DNA from: Actinomycetes bacterium | GTDB lineage: Bacteria > Actinomycetota > Actinomycetes > Actinomycetales > Cellulomonadaceae | Reading direction: 5' to 3' | DNA: 7,572 bases | NCBI GenBank assembly: GCA_023426865.1 | Contig: JAEZBT010000268.1 | Coordinates: 1-7,572 of the forward strand | Part shown: piece by piece, positions 1 to 5,907 of the stretch | Layout of the letters: every line of letters begins with the position of its first letter | Numbering within the stretch: position 1 is the first letter of the stretch | Notes under the pieces: model-generated | What the model saw: only the letters and a program-made list of their open reading frames with translations | Database searches by the model: none | What the model was told of the DNA's origin: nothing | Position numbers and translations under genes: made by a program

Positions 1-75
1 GGGGTCGTGGCCGGGGTGCGGCACGCCGTCGGGCCGGTGGCGGGGGCGCGGCTCGTCGCGGAGCGCGCCGGCTGA
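1..75 (+). CDS. C-terminal end of an unidentified protein (partial)
   Basis: Reading frame 1 is open from the first base to a TGA at 73-75 and gives 24 residues, ending LVAERAG. First and third codon positions are all G or C while the second position is clearly less GC-rich, the pattern expected of a real coding frame in such a genome. It converges on the MarR gene, with only 16 bases between the two stop codons. The fragment is too short and too rich in Ala, Gly and Val to assign a family. The alternative is that this stretch is non-coding, or the start of a minus-strand gene (a GTG reads on the minus strand at 24-22, without a good ribosome-binding site). No function is proposed. Confidence 0.45.
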   Translation, partial: GVVAGVRHAVGPVAGARLVAERAG

Positions 76-81
76 GCAGGC

Positions 82-99
82 AGGCCCGGTGTCAGGCCT
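82..99. terminator. Possible short hairpin between convergent genes
   Basis: AGGCC at 82-86 can pair with GGCCT at 95-99 around an 8-base loop, and the hairpin overlaps the MarR stop codon. It lies where two convergent genes end, so a shared terminator is plausible. The stem is only 5 bp and there is no T-run on either strand, so the call is weak. Confidence 0.2.
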
Positions 100-580
100 C
101 GAAGGGCGTGACCACCACGCGCAGGAGGTCGGCGAGGGTCGCGCGGTCGTCGGGGCTGAGGACCGCCAGGAGCTCGCCCTCCACGCGCAGCAGGTCCTCC
201 ATGGCGCCGTCGACGCGGGCCCGGCCCTCGGCGGTCAGGTGCACGAGCACCCCGCGCCGGTCGGCGGGCGCCGGCAGCCGCTCCACGAGGCCACGCTCGG
301 TCAGCCGGTCGATGCGGTTGGTCATCGTCCCGCTCGTGACGAGCGTCTGCGCCACGAGGGTGCCGGGGGAGAGCTGGTAGGGCTCGCCGGCCCGGCGCAG
401 GGCCGACAGCACGTCGAACTCCCACACCTCGAGCTGGTGCTGTGCGAAGGCGGCCCGGCGCATGATGTCCAGGTGCCGGGACAGGCGCGTCACCCGGGAC
501 AGGATCGACAGCGGCCCCACGTCGAGGTCGGGCCGCTCGCGCTGCCACGCCTCGACGATCCGGTCGACCTCGTCGATCAC
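92..580 (-). CDS. MarR-family winged-helix transcriptional regulator
   Basis: A 162-residue protein, the usual size for MarR regulators, which bind palindromic operators as dimers and often release DNA when a small phenolic or oxidant ligand or a cysteine oxidation changes the dimer. The N-terminal part contains the RPDLD-x-x-P pattern (about residues 16-23) seen in many actinobacterial members. The winged helix runs from about residue 53 to 125: a recognition-helix segment around TSGTMTNRIDRL (82-93), then a wing with the conserved DRR (107-109). It has no cysteine, so thiol-based sensing is unlikely. The GTG start at 580 is chosen because it overlaps the TetR stop as GTGA and has AGGGGAG 5 bases upstream; a longer in-frame version to 634 would run deep into the TetR gene. 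Ligand and targets are unknown. Confidence 0.9.
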   Translation of the reverse strand: MIDEVDRIVEAWQRERPDLDVGPLSILSRVTRLSRHLDIMRRAAFAQHQLEVWEFDVLSALRRAGEPYQLSPGTLVAQTLVTSGTMTNRIDRLTERGLVERLPAPADRRGVLVHLTAEGRARVDGAMEDLLRVEGELLAVLSPDDRATLADLLRVVVTPFEA

Positions 581-1215
581 GCGGACTCCCCTCGCAGCTG
601 CGGGTCCTTCTGGAGACCGGCCAGGCCGTTCCACGCGAGGTTCACCAGGTGGGCGGCGACCTCGTTCTTCTTCGGGTTGCGCGCGTCGAGCCAGTACTGG
701 CCGGTCAGCGCGACCATGCCGACGAGCATCTGGGCGTAGATGGGCGCAGTCCGCGGGTCGAGCCCGCGCTTGGTGAACTGGTCCGCCAGCAGGTGCTCCA
801 CCTGCATCGCGACGTCGCCGATGAGGCTGGAGAAGGTGCCGGTGGCCTGTGCCACGGGCGAGTCGCGCACGAGGATGCGGAACCCGTCGGTCGACGACTC
901 GATGTAGTCCAGGAGGGCGAGCGCGGTCCGCTCGACGAGGACCTGGGGGTGGCCGCCGCGCTCGAGCGCGCCGATGAGCGCGGAGGTGAGGGCCTGGATC
1001 TCGCGGTCCACGACGACGGCGTACATGCCCTCCTTCCCGCCGAAGTGCTCGTAGACGACGGGCTTGGACACCTGGGCGCGTGCAGCGATCTCCTCGACGC
1101 TCGTGCCCTCGAAGCCCTTCTCCGCGAACAGCCGCCGCGACACGTCGAGGAGCTGTTCGCGGCGCTGCGACGCCGTCATCCGGGCGCGCGCAGGTCGCTT
1201 GGCCGAGGAGCTCAC
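577..1215 (-). CDS. TetR-family transcriptional regulator next to glmU
   Basis: A 212-residue TetR-type repressor. The N-terminal DNA-binding domain covers about residues 16-62: helix 1 with RREQLLDVSRRLFAEKGF (18-35), then the helix-turn-helix TSVEEIAARAQVSKPVVYEHF (38-58) and the following GGKEGMY. The rest should be the helical ligand-binding and dimerisation domain, which carries no motif that reveals the ligand. A TetR gene divergent from glmU is also found in mycobacteria (Rv1019 next to glmU, as I recall), so this is probably the syntenic counterpart. The GTG at 1215 is preferred because the basic N-terminus is typical of relatives; ATG at 1179 would give a protein 12 residues shorter. 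Neither has a clear ribosome-binding site, so leaderless translation is possible. It is co-transcribed with the MarR gene. Confidence 0.92.
   Translation of the reverse strand: MSSSAKRPARARMTASQRREQLLDVSRRLFAEKGFEGTSVEEIAARAQVSKPVVYEHFGGKEGMYAVVVDREIQALTSALIGALERGGHPQVLVERTALALLDYIESSTDGFRILVRDSPVAQATGTFSSLIGDVAMQVEHLLADQFTKRGLDPRTAPIYAQMLVGMVALTGQYWLDARNPKKNEVAAHLVNLAWNGLAGLQKDPQLRGESA
586..592 (-). promoter_or_regulatory. Ribosome-binding site deciding the MarR start
   Basis: On the minus strand the sequence reads AGGGGAG, five bases before the GTG at 580-578. It sits inside the last codons of the TetR gene, so the MarR gene is likely translated by coupling to TetR. Confidence 0.75.
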
Positions 1216-1298
1216 CGGGCCATCATGCCGCGCTGGGCTGGCAGACTGGGCGACCGTCGGTCCCGACTCGCCCGGCGCGCACGGGCAGGAAGCGCCGA
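1216..1298. promoter_or_regulatory. Divergent gap between the TetR gene and tRNA-Gln
   Basis: This 83-base gap must hold the promoters for the minus-strand regulator pair and for the plus-strand tRNA. I see no convincing -10 or -35 hexamers and no clear palindromic operator, although TetR regulators commonly bind their own divergent promoter region. The call rests on position alone. Confidence 0.35.
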
Positions 1299-1370
1299 TC
1301 CGCCCTGGTGTAACGGCAGCACGCAGGCCTTTGGAGCCTTGCGGTCCAGGTTCGAATCCTGGGGGCGGAG
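1299..1370 (+). tRNA. tRNA-Gln (anticodon UUG)
   Basis: The cloverleaf folds fully. The acceptor stem TCCGCCC (1299-1305) pairs perfectly with GGGCGGA (1363-1369), with discriminator G1370. The D arm has a short GTG/CAC stem and a loop containing GG. The anticodon arm is CAGGC / GCCTT, with a C-T mismatch at the outermost pair, and a 7-base loop CTTTGGA that places TTG at positions 34-36 after the invariant T33. The T arm is CCAGG-TTCGAAT-CCTGG. The 3' CCA is not encoded, so a CCA-adding enzyme must complete it. It decodes CAA and, by wobble, CAG. Shifting the loop by one base to read a proline anticodon breaks the stem. Confidence 0.95.
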
Positions 1371-1457
1371 CGCGCGGGGAGGCTGCCCAGGTGGCCGCCC
1401 GGGAACCGGAGGTGTCCGCCGGTGGTGGTCCCGCGCCGAGGGGTCTGGCGGCGACGG

Positions 1458-1463
1458 TAGAGT
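1458..1463 (+). promoter_or_regulatory. Candidate -10 element for glmU-prs
   Basis: TAGAGT, within GGTAGAGTG, fits the TAnnnT form of housekeeping sigma -10 sites in actinobacteria. It would start transcription near 1470 and give a leader of about 76 bases to the glmU start. No good -35 hexamer sits at the usual 16-19 base spacing. Transcription reading through from the tRNA is the alternative. Confidence 0.4.
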
Positions 1464-1533
1464 GTGCCCCGCACTCCAGGCACCGCGAGCCCACGTCGCC
1501 TCGTCGGTGGCGGAGGGCAGTCCAGCCGACCGA

Positions 1534-1538
1534 CGGGA
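1534..1538 (+). promoter_or_regulatory. Ribosome-binding site deciding the TTG start of glmU
   Basis: GGGAG lies seven bases before the TTG at 1546. It favours that rare start over the in-frame GTG at 1507, which has no such site. The protein then begins just before the conserved nucleotide-binding strand. Confidence 0.7.
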
Positions 1539-1545
1539 GTCCGCG

Positions 1546-3105
1546 TTGACCACTGCCCACCCTGCCGCTGTCGTCGTCCTCGCCGCAGGGGAGGGCACCC
1601 GGATGCGATCCGCGAGGCCCAAGGTGCTGCACGCCATGGCCGGCCGCTCGCTCCTGGGGCACGCCCTCGCCGCCGCGATGGACCTCGAGCCCGAGCGGAT
1701 CTGCGTCGTCGTGCGCCACGACCGCGACCGGGTCGTCGGCCACGCGCGCGAGCTGGTGCCGGCCGTGCTCGTCGCGGACCAGGACGAGATCCCCGGGACC
1801 GGCCGCGCCGTCCAGTGCGCACTGGCGGTGCTCGACGGCGCCGCGCACGCCGCGCACGCCCGGACCGGTGAGGCGACCGGTGGCGAGGACCGTCAGCTCG
1901 AGGGCCCCGTGGTGGTCATCGCCGGCGACGTGCCGCTCCTGGACGGCGACACTCTGCACGAGCTCCTCGCGGCGCACGTCGCCGACGGCAACGCGGTGAC
2001 GGTGCTCACCACGCACGTCGACGACCCCACGGGCTACGGCCGGATCGTCCGGAACCCCGGCACCGGCCAGGTCGCCCGCATCGTCGAGCACAAGGACGCC
2101 GACCCGGCCGAGCTCGAGATCACCGAGGTCAACTCGTCGGTCTACGTGTTCGACGCCGAGGTGCTGCGCGGCGCGCTCGTGCGGCTGGGCCGCAGCAACG
2201 CGCAGCGCGAGGTGTACCTCACCGACGTCATCGCGATCGCGCGCTCCGAGCGCGGTGCGGTGCGGGCGCTCGTCGTCGACGACCCGATGGTCGTGGCCGG
2301 CGTGAACGACCGCGCGCAGCTCGCCGAGCTCGCCGCCGAGATGAACCGCCGGATCCTCACCGACTGGATGCTGGCGGGCGTGACCGTCGTCGACCCGGCG
2401 ACCACGTGGGTCGACGTCGACGTCGAGCTCGCCCGGGACGTCACCCTGCTGCCGGGCACCCAGCTGTTCGGCACCACCCGCGTCGCGGAGGGCGCCGTCG
2501 TCGGCCCGGACACCACGCTCACGGACGTCGTCGTCGAGGAGGGCGCGCACGTCGTGCGCAGTCACGGGTCGTCCTCGCGGATCGGGCCGGGCGCCGTCGT
2601 CGGGCCCTTCTCCTACCTGCGGCCCGGCACGGACCTGGGCGCGGACGGCAAGATCGGCGCGTTCGTGGAGACGAAGAACGCACAGATCGGCGACCACACG
2701 AAGGTGCCGCACCTGTCGTACGTGGGGGACGCCGTCATCGGGCGGTACACGAACATCGGCGCGGGCACGATCTTCGTCAACTACGACGGCGTCACGAAGT
2801 CCAGCTCCACGGTCGGCGACCACGTGCGGATCGGCTCGGACAACGCGCTGGTGGCGCCCGTGACGATCGGCGACGGCGCGTACACCGGCGCGGGTTCCGT
2901 GATCCGGCGGGACGTGCCGCCCGGCGCGCTCGGTGTGAACACGGCGCCGCAGCGGACGATCGACAAGTGGGTGCTGCGGCGTCGGCCGGGCACCGCGTCG
3001 GCGGCGGCGGCGGCGGCGGCCCTCGGGGACGACGCGACGCTCGAGCCGGGCGACCATGGACACGGTGGCGGACTGGCCGCAGCCGGGACGAGCGAAGGGC
3101 ACTGA
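1546..3105 (+). CDS. glmU: Bifunctional UDP-GlcNAc pyrophosphorylase / glucosamine-1-P acetyltransferase
   Basis: GlmU acetylates glucosamine-1-phosphate with acetyl-CoA and then couples it to UTP, making UDP-N-acetylglucosamine for peptidoglycan and other polymers. It acts in the cytoplasm. The 519-residue protein has the N-terminal pyrophosphorylase domain, with LAAGEGTRMRS (12-22), Lys26, the uridine-binding GTG (84-86), the metal-site GDVPLL (127-132) and GYGRIV. The C-terminal half is a left-handed beta-helix of hexapeptide repeats with the acetyltransferase stretch VPHLSYVGD, His389 being the catalytic base by family analogy, followed by VNYDG. It is longer than the roughly 456 residues of E. 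coli GlmU. An Ala/Gly/Glu-rich loop of about 20 residues lies between 86 and 127, and the C-terminal tail after about 485 is Ala/Gly/His-rich and probably disordered. prs follows after 6 bases, indicating an operon. Confidence 0.97.
   Translation: MTTAHPAAVVVLAAGEGTRMRSARPKVLHAMAGRSLLGHALAAAMDLEPERICVVVRHDRDRVVGHARELVPAVLVADQDEIPGTGRAVQCALAVLDGAAHAAHARTGEATGGEDRQLEGPVVVIAGDVPLLDGDTLHELLAAHVADGNAVTVLTTHVDDPTGYGRIVRNPGTGQVARIVEHKDADPAELEITEVNSSVYVFDAEVLRGALVRLGRSNAQREVYLTDVIAIARSERGAVRALVVDDPMVVAGVNDRAQLAELAAEMNRRILTDWMLAGVTVVDPATTWVDVDVELARDVTLLPGTQLFGTTRVAEGAVVGPDTTLTDVVVEEGAHVVRSHGSSSRIGPGAVVGPFSYLRPGTDLGADGKIGAFVETKNAQIGDHTKVPHLSYVGDAVIGRYTNIGAGTIFVNYDGVTKSSSTVGDHVRIGSDNALVAPVTIGDGAYTGAGSVIRRDVPPGALGVNTAPQRTIDKWVLRRRPGTASAAAAAAALGDDATLEPGDHGHGGGLAAAGTSEGH
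3001..3018 (+). repeat. (GCG)6 trinucleotide run in glmU
   Basis: Six consecutive GCG codons, followed by GCC, encode a seven-alanine tract in the dispensable-looking GlmU tail. Slippage by whole units would keep the frame and only change tail length. Confidence 0.85.
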
Positions 3106-3111
3106 CGCACC

Positions 3112-4095
3112 ATGACGGGCATCGTCACCCGCGACGGCGAGAAGCGGTTGGTCCTCATCTCCGGCCGCGCGCACCCCGAGCTCGCGGAGGACGTCGCCCG
3201 CGAGCTCGACGTCGAGCTCGTGCCGACGACGGCGTACGACTTCGCCAACGGCGAGATCTACGTGCGGTTCGGCGAGAGCGTCCGCGGCGCCGACGCCTTC
3301 GTGCTCCAGGCGCACGCGCTGCCCATCAACCGGTCGATCATGGAGCAGCTCATCATGGTCGACGCCCTCAAGCGGGCCTCGGCCAAGACGATCACCGTGA
3401 TCGCGCCGTTCTACGGCTACGCCCGCCAGGACAAGAAGCACCGCGGCCGGGAGCCGATCTCGGCGCGCCTCATGGCCGACCTGTTCAAGACGGCGGGCGC
3501 CGACCGTCTGATGAGCGTCGACCTGCACGCCGCGCAGACCCAGGGCTTCTTCGACGGCCCGGTGGACCACCTGTGGGCGATGCCGCTGCTGGTGGACTAC
3601 GTCCGCACCCGGGTGGACGCCACGAACCTCGCGGTCGTGTCGCCGGACGCCGGCCGCATCCGTGTGGCGGAGCAGTGGGCGGCCAAGCTCGGGGACTGCC
3701 CGCTGGCCTTCATCCACAAGACGCGCGACATCACGACGCCGAACCGGTCGGTCGCCAACCGGGTGGTCGGTGAGGTCGAGGGGCGCACGTGCGTGCTCGT
3801 CGACGACCTCATCGACACGGGCGGCACCATCGTCGAGGCGGTGCGCGTGCTGATGGCCGCCGGCGCCAAGGACGTCATCGTGGCGGCCACCCACGGCGTG
3901 CTGTCGGACCCCGCCCGGATCCGGCTCGAGGAGTGCGGGGCGCGCGAGGTCGTCGTCACCGACACCCTGCCGATCCCGGAGGAGCGCCGGTTCGAGAAGC
4001 TCACCGTGCTGTCGATCGCGTCGCTGCTCGCGCGGGCCATCCGCGAGGTGTTCGACGACGGCTCGGTGACCTCGCTCTTCGACGGCAACGTCTGA
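3112..4095 (+). CDS. prs: Ribose-phosphate pyrophosphokinase (PRPP synthetase)
   Basis: Prs transfers pyrophosphate from ATP to ribose-5-phosphate, giving PRPP for purine, pyrimidine, histidine, tryptophan and NAD synthesis. In actinobacteria PRPP also feeds the arabinose donor used in some cell walls. The 327-residue protein is full length for class I enzymes. It shows FANGEIYVRF (44-53), the flexible-loop region APFYGYARQDKKHRGREP (98-115), SVDLHA (135-140), the VVSPDAGR segment (175-182) and the PRPP-binding loop VLVDDLIDTGGTI (228-240). The ATG at 3112 is 6 bases after the glmU stop. The purine-rich GAAGGG at 3094-3099, inside the end of glmU, is a slightly distant ribosome-binding site, suggesting translational coupling. 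Regulation of the family by ADP and phosphate is established; nothing here bears on it directly. Confidence 0.97.
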   Translation: MTGIVTRDGEKRLVLISGRAHPELAEDVARELDVELVPTTAYDFANGEIYVRFGESVRGADAFVLQAHALPINRSIMEQLIMVDALKRASAKTITVIAPFYGYARQDKKHRGREPISARLMADLFKTAGADRLMSVDLHAAQTQGFFDGPVDHLWAMPLLVDYVRTRVDATNLAVVSPDAGRIRVAEQWAAKLGDCPLAFIHKTRDITTPNRSVANRVVGEVEGRTCVLVDDLIDTGGTIVEAVRVLMAAGAKDVIVAATHGVLSDPARIRLEECGAREVVVTDTLPIPEERRFEKLTVLSIASLLARAIREVFDDGSVTSLFDGNV

Positions 4096-4150
4096 GCCGA
4101 CCGGTCGTCCCCGGCGCCCGCGCGGTTTCCCGCCGCCGCTCGGCGCACGG

Positions 4151-4156
4151 TAGGAT
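4151..4156 (+). promoter_or_regulatory. Candidate -10 element for rplY-pth
   Basis: TAGGAT is close to the best housekeeping -10 hexamer of actinobacteria and stands in a gap with no coding frame. Transcription would begin near 4163. The matching -35 is poor: the best T-rich stretch, GGTTTCC at 4124-4130, is about 19-20 bases away. Confidence 0.5.
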
Positions 4157-4285
4157 GCTCGGCGTTGCCTCGGCGAGGGACGTCGGACGGCCGGTGGCGC
4201 ACCATCCACCACGACCGGCGCGATCCGTGATCGACGCGGCGGTGGTGGGCGCGCGCCCGTCCCGCGTCCCGCGTCGAGGCCTCCA

Positions 4286-4311
4286 GCTGGCTACCCGGCC
4301 TCCGGGCCAGC
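4286..4311 (+). promoter_or_regulatory. Hairpin in the rplY leader
   Basis: GCTGG (4286-4290) pairs with CCAGC (4307-4311), and CCCGG (4294-4298) pairs with CCGGG (4302-4306) around a CCT loop. A three-base CTA bulge lies on the 5' side. The hairpin ends about 28 bases before the ribosome-binding site. It has no T-run, so it is more likely a leader structure than a terminator. Confidence 0.4.
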
Positions 4312-4352
4312 CCTCCATGACCCGCCCGCCACCAGCACCAGGAGTGTTCATC

Positions 4353-4958
4353 GTGACCGAGCTCAAGCTCGCTGCCACCGCCCGCACCGAGTTCGGCAAG
4401 GGCGCCGCGCGCCGCATCCGCCGCGCGCACCAGATCCCCGCCGTCCTCTACGGCCACGGCGCGGACCCGCTGCACATCGCGCTCCCGGGGCACGAGACGA
4501 TGCTCGCGCTCAAGCACTCGAACGCCCTCCTGACGATCGAGATCGACGGCAAGGCGCACCTCGCGATCGCCAAGGACGTCCAGCGCGACGCCGTGCGCAA
4601 CGTGATCGAGCACGTCGACCTGCTCACGGTGAAGAAGGGCGAGAAGATCGCCGTCACCATCGCGGTGCACGTGGTCGGCGAGTCGGCCCCCGGCACCATG
4701 CACTTCGTCGAGGCGGCGCAGGGCCTGCACGTGACCGCCGAGGCGACCCGCATCCCCGAGGCGATCGAGGTCTCGGTCGAGGGCCTCGAGGCCGGCACCA
4801 CGCTGCGTGCCGGCGACCTCGAGCTGCCGGCCGGCGTGGCCCTCGCGGGCGACCCCGACGAGCCCGTCGTCTCCGTGTCGCTCCCGCAGTCCGCGACCGA
4901 GGCCGAGGAGGAGCCCGAGGCGGCCGAGCCCGCCGCGGAGGCTTCCGAGGAGGCCTGA
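4353..4958 (+). CDS. rplY: 50S ribosomal protein L25, long CTC type
   Basis: L25/Ctc binds 5S rRNA in the large ribosomal subunit; in Bacillus the long form is a general stress protein. The 201-residue protein has the N-terminal 5S-binding domain (about 1-92), with the family opening TELKLAATARTEFGKGAARR, then IPAVLYGHG and LLTIEIDGKAH. A C-terminal beta domain of the CTC/TL5 type (about 100-185) includes EAIEVSVEGLEAGTTLRAGD. It ends in an acidic Ala/Glu-rich tail, common in actinobacterial members. The GTG at 4353 is chosen because AGGAG lies eight bases upstream and the protein starts where relatives start. In-frame alternatives at GTG 4344 and ATG 4317 would add residues unlike the family and lack a proper site. 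Confidence 0.96.
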   Translation: MTELKLAATARTEFGKGAARRIRRAHQIPAVLYGHGADPLHIALPGHETMLALKHSNALLTIEIDGKAHLAIAKDVQRDAVRNVIEHVDLLTVKKGEKIAVTIAVHVVGESAPGTMHFVEAAQGLHVTAEATRIPEAIEVSVEGLEAGTTLRAGDLELPAGVALAGDPDEPVVSVSLPQSATEAEEEPEAAEPAAEASEEA

Positions 4959-4980
4959 GCTGGACCTGCTCCGGTGGCTG

Positions 4981-5014
4981 CCGGGCCGCCGCTCGGACAC
5001 CGAGCGGGGCCCGG
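4981..5014 (+). terminator. Strong hairpin between rplY and pth
   Basis: CCGCTCGG (4989-4996) pairs perfectly with CCGAGCGG (5000-5007) around an ACA loop. After one bulged G (4988) the stem continues with CCGGGCC (4981-4987) pairing with GGCCCGG (5008-5014), for 15 pairs in all. The structure is very stable but has no following T-run. It may be a U-less terminator, an RNA-processing or stability element that sets the rplY-to-pth ratio, or a pause site. It lies 22 bases after the rplY stop and 47 before the pth start. Confidence 0.55.
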
Positions 5015-5046
5015 GCACCGGGCGCACACCGCGCGCTGGTCGTACT

Positions 5047-5053
5047 GGGGAGG
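5047..5053 (+). promoter_or_regulatory. Ribosome-binding site deciding the pth start
   Basis: GGGGAGG ends eight bases before the GTG at 5062. The other in-frame GTG, at 5053, overlaps this site and so cannot use it. Confidence 0.75.
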
Positions 5054-5061
5054 TGGCGGAC

Positions 5062-5685
5062 GTGTCGGTCCCCGGTGGGTCCGGGCAGCCCTGGGTGGTC
5101 GTAGGCCTCGGCAACCCCGGCCCGCAGTACGCGGGCAACCGTCACAACGTCGGCCACATGGTGCTCGACGAGCTGGCCCGGCGCACGGGTGCCTCCTTCC
5201 GCGGGTTCCGCGGCAAGGCCCAGGTGGCCGACGTGCGGCTGGGCACCCTCCCGGGCGGTGCGCCCGGCCCGCGCGTCCTGCTGGTGCGCACCACCAGCTA
5301 CATGAACGTCTCCGGCGGTCCGGTGGCCTCCGTGCTCGCCATGCAGGGCGGCACCGCCGACCACCTCGTGGTGGTGCACGACGAGCTGGACATCCCCTTC
5401 GGTCAGGTCCGTCTCAAGACCGGGGGTGGTGAGGGCGGCCACAACGGGCTGCGCAGCATCTCGTCCGCGATCGGGACCCGCGACTACCTGCGGGTCCGCG
5501 TGGGCATCGACCGCCCACCGGGGCGGCAGGACCCCGCCGACTACGTGCTCGGCGACTTCTCCGTGGCGCAGCGCAAGGAGCTGCCGTGGACGTTGGACTC
5601 CGCGGCCGACGCCGTGGAGATGCTCGTGCTGCAGGGCCTCGAGGCCGCGCAGCGGCGCTTCCACAGCCCCGACGCCGCCTCCTGA
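5062..5685 (+). CDS. pth: Peptidyl-tRNA hydrolase
   Basis: Pth cleaves the ester bond of peptidyl-tRNAs that drop off stalled ribosomes, freeing tRNA in the cytoplasm; it is essential in most bacteria. The 207-residue protein is a normal length for bacterial Pth. The conserved VVGLGNPGPQY (13-23) carries Asn18; His28 follows in NRHNVGH; HDELD has Asp107; and the glycine-rich loop GGGEGGHNGL holds Asn128. These four match the E. coli catalytic set Asn10, His20, Asp93 and Asn114, including the spacings within each pair. TSYMNVSGGPV, which lines the peptide cleft in relatives, is also present. The GTG at 5062 is fixed by the upstream ribosome-binding site. pth following rplY is the standard actinobacterial order, linking two translation functions. 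Nothing looks unusual in the protein. Confidence 0.97.
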   Translation: MSVPGGSGQPWVVVGLGNPGPQYAGNRHNVGHMVLDELARRTGASFRGFRGKAQVADVRLGTLPGGAPGPRVLLVRTTSYMNVSGGPVASVLAMQGGTADHLVVVHDELDIPFGQVRLKTGGGEGGHNGLRSISSAIGTRDYLRVRVGIDRPPGRQDPADYVLGDFSVAQRKELPWTLDSAADAVEMLVLQGLEAAQRRFHSPDAAS

Positions 5686-5871
5686 CGGCCCGCGTCACCT
5701 CCGCGACCAACGGCGCTTCTCGCGCATCCAGGCCGATTCGGGCACATCCACTCACTTCACCCGTTCGGGGCCGTGCAAATGTGCAGCAAGTTGGGTAACC
5801 TCGCAGTTAATTCTTCGGTGTTGGGCGGTTAAAGAACGTTTGTCCGAGTGCACCCTCGGGCGAGCCGTGCT

Positions 5872-5877
5872 TACCGT
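5872..5877 (+). promoter_or_regulatory. Tentative -10 element for the glycosyltransferase gene
   Basis: TACCGT fits TAnnnT, and a TG lies just upstream (5868-5869), one base further away than in a classic extended -10. It would give a start near 5884 and a 32-base leader. The hexamer at the -35 distance (TGCACC, 5849-5854) is poor, so another sigma factor or an activator may be involved, or the promoter may be elsewhere. Confidence 0.3.
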
Positions 5878-5902
5878 CGACTCCTGCGAAACCCAATGAT
5901 GC

Positions 5903-5907
5903 GGGGG
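5903..5907 (+). promoter_or_regulatory. G-rich ribosome-binding site of the glycosyltransferase
   Basis: GGGGG lies eight bases before the GTG at 5916, and GGGTT (5905-5909) can pair with AACCC at 5890-5894. It is the only candidate site for this start and lacks the A of a normal GGAGG. Confidence 0.5.

Larger units (their letters stand above)
4096..4352 (+). promoter_or_regulatory. prs-rplY gap with a long rplY leader
   Basis: This 257-base gap contains a probable -10 element (4151-4156) and about 190 bases of leader before the rplY start. It holds a 7-base tandem repeat (CCCGCGT twice, 4261-4274), a hairpin at 4286-4311 and the ribosome-binding site AGGAG at 4340-4344, eight bases before the GTG. 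I recognise no known riboswitch. No clear terminator follows prs, so rplY may be served both by read-through from glmU-prs and by its own promoter. Confidence 0.5.

Noticed and set aside
1320..1342. Reading the tRNA anticodon as UGG (proline)
   Set aside because: That register breaks the anticodon stem and misplaces T33; the UUG register keeps four stem pairs and the standard loop.
1371..1545. A glmS-type or other riboswitch upstream of glmU
   Set aside because: No recognisable conserved core; the stretch is just GC-rich with weak local pairing and a candidate -10.
4124..4156. SigB/SigF-like promoter (GTTT plus GGTAGG) upstream of rplY, attractive because ctc is a stress gene in Bacillus
   Set aside because: The distance between the two elements is longer than normal and the -10 part lacks GGGTA; the site fits a housekeeping -10 (TAGGAT) better.
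577..4212. A minus-strand open frame of over 1,200 codons running from the TetR gene across tRNA, glmU and prs
   Set aside because: Only its last 212 codons are the TetR gene. The rest is antisense to glmU and prs in very GC-rich DNA, where stops are rare, and the translation is low-complexity Arg/Asp/Val/His.
4261..4274. Tandem CCCGCGT repeat as a regulatory element
   Set aside because: Two 7-base copies in GC-rich DNA are easily due to chance and match no known site.
4317..4352. ATG at 4317 as the rplY start
   Set aside because: In frame, but with no ribosome-binding site and a proline-rich extension unlike the family; GTG at 4353 has AGGAG at ideal spacing.
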